From: Mycolicibacterium sp. P1-5 | GTDB taxonomy: Bacteria; Actinomycetota; Actinomycetes; Mycobacteriales; Mycobacteriaceae | Reading direction: 5' to 3' | Length of the DNA stretch: 64,000 bases | Assembly: GCF_008329565.1 (NCBI RefSeq) | Contig: NZ_NPKT01000005.1 | Location: forward strand, 62,001-126,000 | In this document: positions 42,244 to 50,414 of the stretch, one piece after another | Numbering within the stretch: position 1 is the stretch's first letter | Layout: every line of letters starts with the position of its first letter | Notes under the pieces: generated by a model | The model's input: only the letters and a program-made list of their open reading frames with translations | The model's database searches: none | Told to the model about the DNA's origin: nothing | Translations under genes and position numbers: made by a program

Positions 42244-43089
42244 ATGACGGGTTTAACTCTGGGCACCTTCGGCGTATTCGGTCTTTTCCGGCAGTGGAAG
42301 CAAGTCACCGCCGCGCAACTGAGGGATATCGAGGCGCTCGGCTACGGCGCAATCTGGGCAGGCGGATCGCCGCCGGCCGAACTCGACTGGGTTGAGTCAA
42401 TTCTCGAGTCGACCAAGACACTGAAGGTGGCAACGGGCATCGTCAACATCTGGTCGGCGGCCGCCGGTCCGGTCGCCGATTCGTTTCACCGCATCGAGGC
42501 GGCCCACCCGGGACGATTCCTGCTCGGAATCGGGGCCGGACATCCCGAGCTGATCGCCGAATACAAGAAGCCCTACGACGCACTCACCGAATACCTAGCC
42601 AAGCTTGACGAATACGGTGTGCCAAAGGATCAGCGCGTCGTCGCCGCGCTCGGCCCCCAGGTGCTCAAGCTGGCTGCGCGTCGCAGCGTGGGAGCCCATC
42701 CCTACCTGACGACCCCACAGCACACCGCTCAGGCGCGAGCCCTGATGGGGCCGGATGCTTTCATCGCCCCGGAGCACAAGGTGGTGCTGACCACGGACGC
42801 CGCCCAGGCAAGGGTGATCGGGCGCGAAGCTCTCGCCATCTACCTCGGAGGAACCAACTACGTGAATAACTGGAAGCGATTGGGGTTCACCGACTCCGAC
42901 GTCGCGACGCCCGGTAGCGATGCCCTGATCGATGCGCTCGTCGCGTATGGCAGCACTGACGCCATCGCAGGCAGACTGAAAGAGCATCTCGCTGCCGGCG
43001 CGACTCACGTACCCGTGCAGGTCCTGACAGGGCCTCACAAACTGATTCCCTCGCTTACCGAATTGGCGGGACCGCTCGGTCTCAACTGA
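42244..43089 (+). CDS. F420-dependent LLM-class oxidoreductase (TIGR03620-like)
   Basis: A 281-aa luciferase-fold protein: LGTFGVFGLFRQWKQVTAAQ, LGYGAIWAGGSPPAELDW, IVNIWSAAAGPVADSFHRIE, LLGIGAGHPELI and VVAALGPQVLKLAARRSVGA. These match the short mycobacterial F420-dependent group. ATG 42244 gives MTGLTLG; the frame upstream to 42148 lacks family sequence. It lies 172 bp downstream of the acyl-CoA dehydrogenase on the same strand, perhaps with its own promoter. Substrate unknown. Confidence 0.85.
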   Translation: MTGLTLGTFGVFGLFRQWKQVTAAQLRDIEALGYGAIWAGGSPPAELDWVESILESTKTLKVATGIVNIWSAAAGPVADSFHRIEAAHPGRFLLGIGAGHPELIAEYKKPYDALTEYLAKLDEYGVPKDQRVVAALGPQVLKLAARRSVGAHPYLTTPQHTAQARALMGPDAFIAPEHKVVLTTDAAQARVIGREALAIYLGGTNYVNNWKRLGFTDSDVATPGSDALIDALVAYGSTDAIAGRLKEHLAAGATHVPVQVLTGPHKLIPSLTELAGPLGLN

Positions 43090-43213
43090 TCCCACCACGC
43101 ACGGTTAGTGGTGTATGAGCTGGTTGCCACTGCGCCCCACCGGGATTGGTACAGTCAATTCTGAAATCGGTAGGGCAGTTTGACCTTGGCGCACCAATCG
43201 CCGCCCTCCGCGA

Positions 43214-44047
43214 TTAGCGAAACGCATCGACCCGCTCGCCGGCCCACTGCCGGAACGTGCGTCCGGGCCGCCCGGTGATGCGCTCGACGGATCGCCGCGC
43301 TTCGTGTTGGTACCGCGGCAGCTGCGACCAGTAGTCGAGGATGGCGTCGACCAGAGGCAGGGGAGCGTGCCTCGAAAGGTGTTGCACGGCTTGTCCTCTG
43401 CTGGGCTCGCGCCAATCCAGTTCGCGCGCGAGCAGGCTCGCCAGAATGTCGCGTTGCTGATGGAAGCTGAGCACCTCGGGCCCGCCAAGAGGCAGGACGA
43501 GCCCCTCCAGATCGTCGTCGGTGAGCGCGCACTCGGCCACGTCCGCGATGTCCTCAGGATGGATAACGTCGAGACAGGCTCCCCAGAAGGGCTGCTCGAC
43601 CGGGACTCCGGCGCGGATAAAGGATGCCCAGTCGAGCGTCATAGTGGCGAATGTTCCAGGCCGCAGCACCGTAGTGCTGAAAGACGCAGCAGCAAGGGCC
43701 GTTTCGACGTCGGCGTGATGTCGCGCCAGCGAGTTGTGTTCCGCGTTGCCCATCTCAGCCGAGTCCGAGGAGAGCAGGACGACCCGCCGGACACCTGCGC
43801 GCTCTGCACAGTCGACGAATTCCTCGATGGCGGCGGGTTCCGCGTAGAGGAAGATGCGGTCGACGTCCGCCAATGCCTCGTCGAAGGTTTTTGGCGCGGC
43901 GAGATCCAGTTCGACGATCTCGACGCCCAGTCCTGCCGCCTTGCGGGGATCGCGACTGCCTGCCCTCACGACATGGTCGGTTGACGCCAGTCGTCCAACC
44001 AGGCTCGCTCCGATTCCACCCGTCGCGCCGGTGATGAGTGTCGTCAT
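43214..44047 (-). CDS. NmrA/NAD(P)-binding atypical SDR
   Basis: A 277-aa protein starting MTTLITGATGGIGASLVGRL (NADP site), with LDLAAPKTFDEALADVDRIF, FLYAEPAAIEEFVDCAERAG, RVVLLSSDSAEM and a C-terminal part with HPEDIADVAECALTD. No Tyr-x3-Lys; this fits the NmrA/quinone-reductase-2-like sensors. It converges on the LLM gene and lies 76 bp downstream of a TetR gene of the same direction. Confidence 0.82.
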   Translation of the reverse strand: MTTLITGATGGIGASLVGRLASTDHVVRAGSRDPRKAAGLGVEIVELDLAAPKTFDEALADVDRIFLYAEPAAIEEFVDCAERAGVRRVVLLSSDSAEMGNAEHNSLARHHADVETALAAASFSTTVLRPGTFATMTLDWASFIRAGVPVEQPFWGACLDVIHPEDIADVAECALTDDDLEGLVLPLGGPEVLSFHQQRDILASLLARELDWREPSRGQAVQHLSRHAPLPLVDAILDYWSQLPRYQHEARRSVERITGRPGRTFRQWAGERVDAFR

Positions 44048-44123
44048 CTTTGAAACCCTACGAGCGAATTCGCGACGAAACAAGACTTGAGTCCGGCTTC
44101 ACTGCATCACTCCAGGTAGAGCG

Positions 44124-44771
44124 CTACTCGGGTTCGCCCGGCTGGGCACCCGACAGGACGAGGTCCAACAACGCGAGCAGTTCGGCGCCGAGATCGGACG
44201 CCGGAGGCTCCTCATGGATCCACTGCGACATCGCGGAGACGTAGCCTGACGCGAGCAGCCGTCCAACCCGTTCCGGTCGCACGGATGGTCGGAGGACCGC
44301 CCCGGTTTCGACGATTAGGGCGGCGAAGTCCACCCCGACTGGATGGTCGGCCAGCATCGTCGTGTGCAGGAGCGCGGGCGGGACTAGCGCGCACATCTCC
44401 GCACGGGCAGCGGAGTTCGAGGTGGCCAGGGTGTCCAGGTAGGCGCCGAGCACTTCCCGGAGTGGCCGCCCCGCCACCCCGTCGGCTCGCGCCGACCTCC
44501 GGGCCTCGTTCCGTCGTCGCCCCATCCATTCCTCCAGGAAGAGCGTCTTGCGGGGGAAGTGCGCGAAGACGGTGCTGCGCGACAACCCCGACCGGTCGGC
44601 GATCTCGTCCATCGAGGAGGCCTCGAATCCGCGTTCGACGAACAGCGCGATGGCGGCTTCGTAGACCCGGTCGTGCCGCTCTGCTCGCTTCAACGTCCGC
44701 CGGGTCGGCCCCTGCCGAGCGCCCCGCCCGCGCGTACGCCCGGTGGCTGTCTCGGAACGCTCTGGCTCCAT
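44124..44771 (-). CDS. TetR family regulator
   Basis: A 215-aa TetR protein with a basic, Arg-rich N-terminus and HTH RHDRVYEAAIALFVERGFEA then ADRSGLSRSTVFAHFPRKTL. It is upstream of the NmrA-like gene and likely controls it, as the two are 76 bp apart. Upstream DNA carries TGACCG (44912-44917) and CGGTCA (44927-44932), and a repeated GATGACCAGT, as possible sites. Start 44771 (MEPERSE) is preferred to the longer frame up to 45113, which has Pro/Arg-rich non-protein-like sequence. Confidence 0.85.
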   Translation of the reverse strand: MEPERSETATGRTRGRGARQGPTRRTLKRAERHDRVYEAAIALFVERGFEASSMDEIADRSGLSRSTVFAHFPRKTLFLEEWMGRRRNEARRSARADGVAGRPLREVLGAYLDTLATSNSAARAEMCALVPPALLHTTMLADHPVGVDFAALIVETGAVLRPSVRPERVGRLLASGYVSAMSQWIHEEPPASDLGAELLALLDLVLSGAQPGEPE

Positions 44772-44911
44772 CGCCTGAGTGAAGCACGTCGGTGTCGCTG
44801 GTTCTGCAGCCCCAGGCGCGGAAAGACGGGTCAGATGACCAGTCCCGCGTCGAGCGCCCGTCGATGACCAGTTGGCGAGAGGCTTCCCGGCGTAATCATC
44901 GCGGAACGCTA

Positions 44912-44932
44912 TGACCGCATATCGTTCGGTCA
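44912..44932. promoter_or_regulatory. Inverted repeat upstream of TetR gene, at end of GlxA-type pseudogene
   Basis: TGACCG and CGGTCA, perfect 6-bp arms with 9 bp between. It is 141 bp before the TetR start and overlaps the stop of the frameshifted regulator; it may be an operator or an end-of-gene hairpin. Confidence 0.3.
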
Positions 44933-45882
44933 GCCGGTGCGGTGGGTGAAATTGGATCGGTATGCACTTGGGGTGAGACCAGTTCTGCGGACCAGGTGAT
45001 CGCGCAGGGAGTCGACGGTCCCCATGCCCGTGCGGTGAGCGATGGCTGACACCGGCAAGTCGGTGCTTTCCAAAAGTTCGCGTGCTGTTTCGATCCTCAT
45101 CTGCAGCAACCACTGCAGGGGGCTCAGCCCTGTCTCGGCCCGAACCGACGGTTGAGAGTTCGCACGCTGGTTGATGCGTGGCGCGCCAGGTCTGCCAGCG
45201 TGAGGCGATCCTGCAGTCTCGTCATTGCCCATGCCCGCGTCGCGCGCATGCTCGTTCCGTTCGAGTCGGCAACTGGGGCCTCGATGAATTGCGCCTGTCC
45301 GCCGGGGCGCACTGGAGCTACGACCGCCAACCGGGCCACTTTGTTGGCCACTGCTGCCCCGTGATCGGTACGTATGAGGTGCAGGCAGAGGTCGATTCCT
45401 GCCGCCAGCCCCGCGGAGGTGATGATCTGCCCATCGTCGATGAAGAGGACTTCTGGTCGCACTTTGATCTCCGGGAAGCTCTCGGCCAGTTCGCGAGCAG
45501 ACTGCCAGTGTGTGGTCACGGTTCGACCGTCGAGCAGGCCGGCACTTGCGAGCACGAATGCTCCGGTACAGATCGACGCCATCCGCGCGCCCCGAGCCGC
45601 GGCATTTTGCAGTGCGGCCAGGAGCTGCGAAGGAAAACCCGCACGAGCACCGGTTCCTACGACCAGAACCGTGTCCGCGGCAGTAAGGGTGTCGAGCCCA
45701 CGCGCGATGACGACGTCGAAGCCGCCACGCGTGACCACGGTTCCCGGGCTCGCCGTACAGGTGGTGGTCGAATAGGCGTTTTGGCCGCCGACTGACACAC
45801 CTCCGAACAGCAGGTCTGGAATCGACAGTTCGAACGCGCCCACAGGTGGAACCGCCACTACGGCGACCCGATGAACCGCCAT
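44930..45882 (-). pseudogene. GlxA-type AraC regulator broken by a one-base frameshift
   Basis: The first frame (45882 to about 45141) has a DJ-1/PfpI domain (VLVVGTGARAG, MASICTGAFVLASAGLLDGR, HWQSARELAESFP) and the start of an AraC HTH (TLADLARHASTSVRTLNRRF). The second frame continues with RAETGLSPLQWLLQMRIETA to 44930. Joining needs one extra base at TTC|GGGCC near 45141 (probably TTCCGG became TTCGG). The total of 317 residues is normal for the family, so one indel is the only defect. It may be a real loss or a sequencing error. GGAGG precedes the start. Confidence 0.8.
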
Positions 45883-45976
45883 GGCTAGAACCTCCGTAAG
45901 TATGGCAATCAGGCCACTAGCGTAGTGCTGCGCTTGGCGGCGATGGTGGAAGACGTCCGCAACAGCAAGGAGAACC

Positions 45977-46915
45977 ATGCCCGTCAAGATCGTCGTCGGT
46001 GCTGGCGGCACAGGTGTCGCCACCGCAGAATTGCTCGCCGCTCAGGGGCACCGGGTGCGGCTGATTACCCGCCGTGGCAGTGGACCGTCGCATCCACTGA
46101 TCGACCGGCTTCCGCTGGATGCGGCGCAGACCGGCGCACTGGTCCCAGTCATGGAAGGGGCGTCGACGATCTTCAACTGCGCAGCACCGCCATACGACCA
46201 ATGGCACACGCATTCGTCTGCCTTGGCATCGGCAATTCTTCAGGCAGCGATCACTTCGCGCGTCGACTACGTGATGCTCGGCAACCTGTACGGATACGGC
46301 TCGGTCGACGTACCGATGACTGAGAACCTCCCGCTGCAACCCCAGACTCGCAAAGGCATTCTGCGCGCCAATATTTGGGCTGAGGCCAAGGCTGCCCACG
46401 ACGCCGGGCGAATCCGAGTGACCGAGGTGCGAGCGAGTGATTTCATCGGCCGCGGGGCGACCTCGGTATTCACCCAGATGGTCGCACCCAGAATCGTTGC
46501 GCGAAAATCGGTTTGGTTCCCCGCTGACCTCGACGCCGACCACAGTTGGACGAGCACCGTGGACACCGCACGCGCATTGATCGCCACGTCAGTCGGTGAC
46601 CGCGCATGGGGGCGGCCTTGGCATGCACCCACCAATGCACCGATATCAGTCCGTCAGTTGAGCCTGGCGTTCGCGGAGTGCGCCAACGTCCCCGCCCCAA
46701 CGCTGCACCGAATGCCTGGTTGGGTCCTGCGAGCAGCTGGTCTTCTGTCTCCGGTGGTGCGGGAGCTTCCCGAGATGCAATACCAGTTGCGGAAGCCGTT
46801 CGTCTTGGACTCCTCGCGCATGCAACACGAATTCGGTCTGACGCCAACTCCGTTGGCCGAAATCCTCAGTGAGGGCCTATTCGACGGCACACCGCGAACG
46901 TCCCTACGTGCATAG
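45977..46915 (+). CDS. NAD-dependent epimerase/dehydratase-like extended SDR
   Basis: A 312-aa protein: IVVGAGGTGVATAELLAAQG (GxGGxGxA nucleotide site), RVRLITRRGSG, VDYVMLGNLYGYG and VFTQMVAPRIVARKSVWFPA. The usual TGxxGxxG is GAGGTGVA, and Tyr-Gly at LYGYG may be the active Tyr. The function is only known at class level. It diverges from the GlxA-type regulator, whose start lies 94 bp upstream, so that regulator was probably its activator. An ATG follows AAGGAGAACC. Confidence 0.82.
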   Translation: MPVKIVVGAGGTGVATAELLAAQGHRVRLITRRGSGPSHPLIDRLPLDAAQTGALVPVMEGASTIFNCAAPPYDQWHTHSSALASAILQAAITSRVDYVMLGNLYGYGSVDVPMTENLPLQPQTRKGILRANIWAEAKAAHDAGRIRVTEVRASDFIGRGATSVFTQMVAPRIVARKSVWFPADLDADHSWTSTVDTARALIATSVGDRAWGRPWHAPTNAPISVRQLSLAFAECANVPAPTLHRMPGWVLRAAGLLSPVVRELPEMQYQLRKPFVLDSSRMQHEFGLTPTPLAEILSEGLFDGTPRTSLRA

Positions 46916-47027
46916 CGCGCAACAAATCTGAGTTCACCTGGGCCGGTGAGGTCTTCGGGCGCTATAGCAATGGCGCCAAGGCGGCACATCTCGGCCACCG
47001 TGATCTGGTCACGCATCGGGGTTAGCG

Positions 47028-47146
47028 GCCAAAAGCTTTGCCTGCCCTGAGAATGCGGAAACTTCCTGCTGGCGGGATTCGACCTTCTTACCCGACGTCA
47101 TCAGCTGCAGGTAAATCGAGCGCAATCAGCCGCAGCCCCGTCTTGT
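47028..47146 (-). pseudogene. Remnant of an internal part of a dnaB gene
   Basis: Minus-strand DNA matching the resident dnaB around precursor residues 622-658 (GLRLIVLDYLQLMTSGKKVE region). From GCCAAAAGCTT through the CTTCCTGCTGGCG block to the CTGCAGGTA block about 87% of bases agree with 50698-50813. One extra base in the codons for LDY causes a frameshift, so it cannot code. It maps just upstream of the DnaB a-intein site. Around it, 46916-47222 has no other recognisable gene. Confidence 0.75.
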
Positions 47147-47166
47147 GGCGCGGTTCCGTCGAGCGA

Positions 47167-47201
47167 CTCCGGGCCCCCACCATAACGGTGGAGGCCCGGA
47201 G
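47167..47201. terminator. Strong hairpin between convergent genes
   Basis: CTCCGGGCCCCCACC (47167-47181) and GGTGGAGGCCCGGAG (47187-47201) pair in 14 of 15 positions around a 5-base loop. It lies downstream of the SDR gene and 22 bp from the stop of the convergent membrane protein gene. No T tract follows. Confidence 0.75.
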
Positions 47202-47222
47202 CCTTGTGCTTAGTGCGTGGTG

Positions 47223-47546
47223 CTATCGAGCGTCATCGATGTGACGGCTGCCCGACTTGGCCAGTCCGCGGCTGAGCATGTAACCGACACTGAGGATGAC
47301 GACGTACAGCCATGCTTTGTCGGCGCGAAAGTAGTCCTCGTGCGCATCGGTGGTCTGCACTGCGAAAGAGGCGATCAGCACGGCGATGGTCGCGACGACA
47401 TAGACGATGAACTCGGTCGTCTTGTAGAACGCCTTGGTCTCACCGCCTGCGCGTGAAAATGCCGGGGCGGGTCGCGCCGTTGTCGCAGCACCGCGGTTGT
47501 GTGCGGTGTCAGCTTCGTGTGCTCCGGCGGACTGTTGAATCGTCAT
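47223..47546 (-). CDS. Small two-helix membrane protein
   Basis: A 107-aa protein. The N-terminal 40 residues are polar and Ala/Thr-rich; then follow two membrane helices, KTTEFIVYVVATIAVLIASF and KAWLYVVILSVGYMLSRGLA, with a short Asp-rich loop between and a basic end (KSGSRHIDDAR). This is a known actinobacterial small membrane protein type without known function. An ATG and AAGGAG are present. Confidence 0.75.
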   Translation of the reverse strand: MTIQQSAGAHEADTAHNRGAATTARPAPAFSRAGGETKAFYKTTEFIVYVVATIAVLIASFAVQTTDAHEDYFRADKAWLYVVILSVGYMLSRGLAKSGSRHIDDAR

Positions 47547-47964
47547 CTGTACTCCTTGTTACGGCCACGGTTACGCAAGCCGCATAGTGTTGGTGCCCTC
47601 AGGCATGGGAGAAAAGCCCCCGCCCATCCCGTACCACTGTTCAGAGGTCCGGAATGGTTCGTGGGGACCCGGACACCACGGTCTTGAGCGCCCCCCTTGT
47701 CGGTCCCGGACGATATGTACCCGATGAGCGTTGGATTAGAGCGAATGTGACCCTGATCACGCTGGACACTTTCGGTTGCCCGAGGCCGACTGCTGCCAGA
47801 AGCCTGAAACTGCAAGCAGTTTGGTCAGTAGATCCTTCGTGCCCGCGAATGTCGCGCAACGCGCCGCATCTCACCGTGGGTTGGTCGACGACAACAATCC
47901 GGCAGGCCGTCGTTGACGAGCGGCGGCCAGCATCGACGGTTCCCTGGCCGAGAGGTGGGCGCAG
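47547..47964. other. 418-bp gap with no recognised gene
   Basis: Several open frames exist on both strands but none has a family signature, good start context or typical composition. It includes the promoter region of the small membrane protein gene. Confidence 0.6.
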
Positions 47965-48405
47965 CTAAGCCTGGTCCGGCGTTGGGTTTCCGTACTCCCA
48001 GGACACTGTTCTGACGGGGGTCATGCGGATGTAGGCAGCGCCCGGTCTGGGTGCGGTCGGCCATTCGGACTCTGGCACGCCCCGCGCCCGCGCACCCTCC
48101 TTTGCGAGCTCGAGTGCTTCGCTTGGTTCGCGAACGATGCGGGCGTGACCCTGAAGCATCACTCCCCGGATATCAGCCATGGTGGAGCCGTCTTCAAGCA
48201 AGATGCTCACGTTCGGGGTGCTTTCGACGTTGGCAACTTTGCGCGTGCCATCTCGCACACCCATGATGATGTCGCGGCCGAAGCGAAAGTATCCGAGCGG
48301 TACGGAATGCGGAAATCCGTCCTTGCCGATCGTGCTCAGTATCGCCCAGCCCGGGCGGCTATCGAGATAGGCCGCAACTTCGTCATCACTGAGTTTTCTT
48401 GGCAT
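47965..48405 (-). CDS. PPOX-class (pyridoxamine 5'-phosphate oxidase fold) F420/flavin protein
   Basis: A 146-aa split-barrel protein: PGWAILSTIGKDGFPHSVPL at the N-terminus, IIMGVRDGTRKVANVESTPN, VSILLEDG and GVMLQGHARIV. This fits the TIGR03618/PNPOx-like mycobacterial families that bind F420 or FMN. Reaction unknown. Start 48405 (MPRKLSDDEV) with a GTG two codons upstream as alternative. Next to a sulfatase remnant. Confidence 0.83.
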   Translation of the reverse strand: MPRKLSDDEVAAYLDSRPGWAILSTIGKDGFPHSVPLGYFRFGRDIIMGVRDGTRKVANVESTPNVSILLEDGSTMADIRGVMLQGHARIVREPSEALELAKEGARARGVPESEWPTAPRPGAAYIRMTPVRTVSWEYGNPTPDQA

Positions 48406-48443
48406 CAGCACACGCTAAGCGCCAGCCGATTCCTCAACGGTGA

Positions 48444-48640
48444 TTACGCCTCCACGTCGACCTCGAACAGCGACACGGGTCCGATGATCACGCCGTTTTC
48501 TTCGACGTAGCGGTCCCACAGCTCGAGCAAGTCGGCCAGTTTGTCGGGCCGGGCGGCGGACTGGTCATGCACCTCGCCGGGATCACTCGAGAGGTCATAG
48601 AGCTGCCAGGTGCCTGGGCCGTACGGCGCGGGCAGATGAA
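48444..48640 (-). pseudogene. C-terminal remnant of an arylsulfatase
   Basis: The frame reads PYGPGTWQLYDLSSDPGEVH, ARPDKLADLLELWDRYVEEN and GVIIGP before the stop, the usual C-terminal end of alkaline-phosphatase-fold sulfatases. Nothing of the catalytic N-terminal 450 residues is present. Upstream sequence is unrelated and antisense to the next gene. It is debris of a deleted gene. Confidence 0.7.
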
Positions 48641-48677
48641 GCGACCTGGGCATGCTGCGAGGTCTAGCGTGGGCGGA

Positions 48678-49037
48678 ATGGGTTTGTTCAGTCATGAGGA
48701 GTTCCCGGATCCGGCCGACGGCGTTGGTGGTGGTGCGGTTGTTGAGCGAGCTCGGGGCGCTGAGGTGGGCGAGTACGGGGTGGATGAACCTGTGGTCGTG
48801 GGTCCGGGGTTGCCTCCTGAGGATGGTTCGTGCGGTCAGTTCGCTGTGCAGTTTCACGTGTCGACGTCAATGCTGGTCGGGCTGAACCGTATTGCGGATA
48901 TGCGTGGGGTGAGTGTGCCGGAGGTATGCCGGCAGGTGATCGGCGTGTTTGTTGCCCAGCAGGAGGGTGAGCTGGGCGCATTGCTTGCTGCCGAGGCCGG
49001 CGCGGCTGATTACCGGCCAAGTTTGGGTGAGGCGTAG
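48678..49037 (+). CDS. Small acidic protein with ribbon-helix-helix-like C-terminus
   Basis: A 119-aa protein starting MGLFSHEEFPDPADGVGGGA, acidic and Gly/Val-rich to residue 60, then FHVSTSMLVGLNRIADMRGV and SVPEVCRQVIGVFVAQQEGE. The last part resembles a CopG/Arc ribbon-helix-helix or antitoxin-type DNA-binding region, as seen in mobile elements. I do not recognise the exact family. No partner toxin gene is visible next to it. It lies between the sulfatase remnant and the free-standing intein gene, on the opposite strand to both. Confidence 0.5.
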   Translation: MGLFSHEEFPDPADGVGGGAVVERARGAEVGEYGVDEPVVVGPGLPPEDGSCGQFAVQFHVSTSMLVGLNRIADMRGVSVPEVCRQVIGVFVAQQEGELGALLAAEAGAADYRPSLGEA

Positions 49038-49124
49038 TCGGCTGAATCACCCCTGGCACATCAGTTTCGTCCGTATTCACCCAAGAGGGCCGTAGGTTCG
49101 CCGAGCATGATTCGCTGGCAATTT

Positions 49125-50408
49125 TCAGCCAGAGTGCGCGAAGATCCCCTGGACCATGACGTTGTCGGCACCGTCGACCGCTAAGTCGTAGACATCTCGG
49201 TGTCCGATGCTGGTGATTTCCACGATCTCGTCCCAGAACACGTCGCTAGTGGCCAGATCATGCAGATGACGGTCTTCGAGAATCGCAGCCGCCCGATGCA
49301 GTCTGCCGCGGCTCGGCGACGGCTTCCACATCGCCGCCCCACAGAACTTGGTATTCATTGCGGCTGCAAACTCCCGCTGAGTCATGGACTTCTCGGCCAT
49401 GGCTGTGCGCACTTCGCTCCACACTGACTTCGGGATCGTGTCCACATTCGTATTGCGCCGCACCAGTTCGAGCCTGTTGATCAGTGCTTCGGCGGCCACG
49501 TCCTTCGTACCATGGACTCCAACGTGCCGCAAGAACCGGAGCTGGTTCTCGACGCCGTAGATGAAGAGCTGCCACCCATCTCGATATCCAGCCTTCCTCA
49601 CTCGCTTGATCCGCGAGAGAACCCCCACCCGCAACAGCAGCAGCACGACACCGTCGATTAGTCGGCGACTGCTTGAGGCGTAGTACAGCTTGCCGGTCTT
49701 GTATCGCGCATCCCAGCTGACGTGCCCATCCGTCGCCCACAAATGCCGGAGGAATAGTCCGACCTGGTCGGTCTGCAGCGCCAAAACCTCTGCTGGCACG
49801 AACTTCTCATAACTCCGCTTTCCGAACAGCCCCAGCCCATCCAGCCAGGCAGCGATCGGATTTCGCTTACCGTGCGTCAACCTGTACGGCGCGGGCAAAC
49901 GTAAGGTCGTTACTCGGGCGGCAGGGTAGTCGTCGCGAATCGCCGTCACCCCGAAATGACGCGCCGCCGTGCTCACCGCGGCCAGACTCTCCTCGTCGAT
50001 ACTCGCGTAACGGATTGGCTGCCGCTTCACACAAGAACCGTCGCCGATCATGTGCGCCAGCAAAACCACTTCGGCGTCGGCCATCCGGTGGCTGTTAATC
50101 GGGTCCGGCACACGCCGCGCAACGGCCAAGCGATCACCAGCAGTCAACGCGCTCAACGGAGTCCAACCGTCCAGTGTGCTGAGCTGTTGGTCAGCTGTCA
50201 CCTCAATCTCACGACCGGACGTCAGCCGGACCCGAAACACGCCCGCACGGCAACTGTAAAGCGCTTCGCACATTGGCCTTGCCAGTAGCCGCTTGCGCCT
50301 GTCCAGCGTCCATAACAACGAGTGCTCGCCGCGCTCCATCAACTCGCCGATGGTCTCCTCACCCCCGTTGTCCGCGCGCGATATTCGGGTCGCCAGGGTG
50401 AGGCTCAC
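49125..50408 (-). CDS. Free-standing DnaB a-type intein with LAGLIDADG endonuclease, splice junctions lost
   Basis: A 427-aa protein that matches the whole M. tuberculosis DnaB intein (416 aa) from its second residue on: SLTLATRISRADNGG, IGELMERGEHSLLWTLDRRK, GDRLAVARRVPDPI and a C-terminus VEITSIGHRDVYDLAV. The endonuclease motifs are intact-looking: LAHMIGDGSC (Asp) and LRHLWATDGH (Asp). The start GTG is 6 bp after the dnaB stop. Cys1 of the intein is Ser, and the terminal His-Asn-Ser is His-Ser-Gly-stop, so the Asn is lost. No extein sequence flanks it. It is therefore an intein turned into a lone gene, perhaps a homing endonuclease. Coupling to dnaB translation is possible. Confidence 0.88.
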   Translation of the reverse strand: MSLTLATRISRADNGGEETIGELMERGEHSLLWTLDRRKRLLARPMCEALYSCRAGVFRVRLTSGREIEVTADQQLSTLDGWTPLSALTAGDRLAVARRVPDPINSHRMADAEVVLLAHMIGDGSCVKRQPIRYASIDEESLAAVSTAARHFGVTAIRDDYPAARVTTLRLPAPYRLTHGKRNPIAAWLDGLGLFGKRSYEKFVPAEVLALQTDQVGLFLRHLWATDGHVSWDARYKTGKLYYASSSRRLIDGVVLLLLRVGVLSRIKRVRKAGYRDGWQLFIYGVENQLRFLRHVGVHGTKDVAAEALINRLELVRRNTNVDTIPKSVWSEVRTAMAEKSMTQREFAAAMNTKFCGAAMWKPSPSRGRLHRAAAILEDRHLHDLATSDVFWDEIVEITSIGHRDVYDLAVDGADNVMVQGIFAHSG

Positions 50409-50414
50409 TGCTGG

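Noticed and set aside
44833..44872. Repeated GATGACCAGT in front of the TetR at 44124-44771
   Set aside because: Only two 10-bp direct copies; too little to call an operator.
46654..47016. A minus-strand frame starting MRDQITVAEMCRLGAIAIAP
   Set aside because: It runs antisense into the extended SDR gene; the N-terminal part looks protein-like but matches nothing I recognise.
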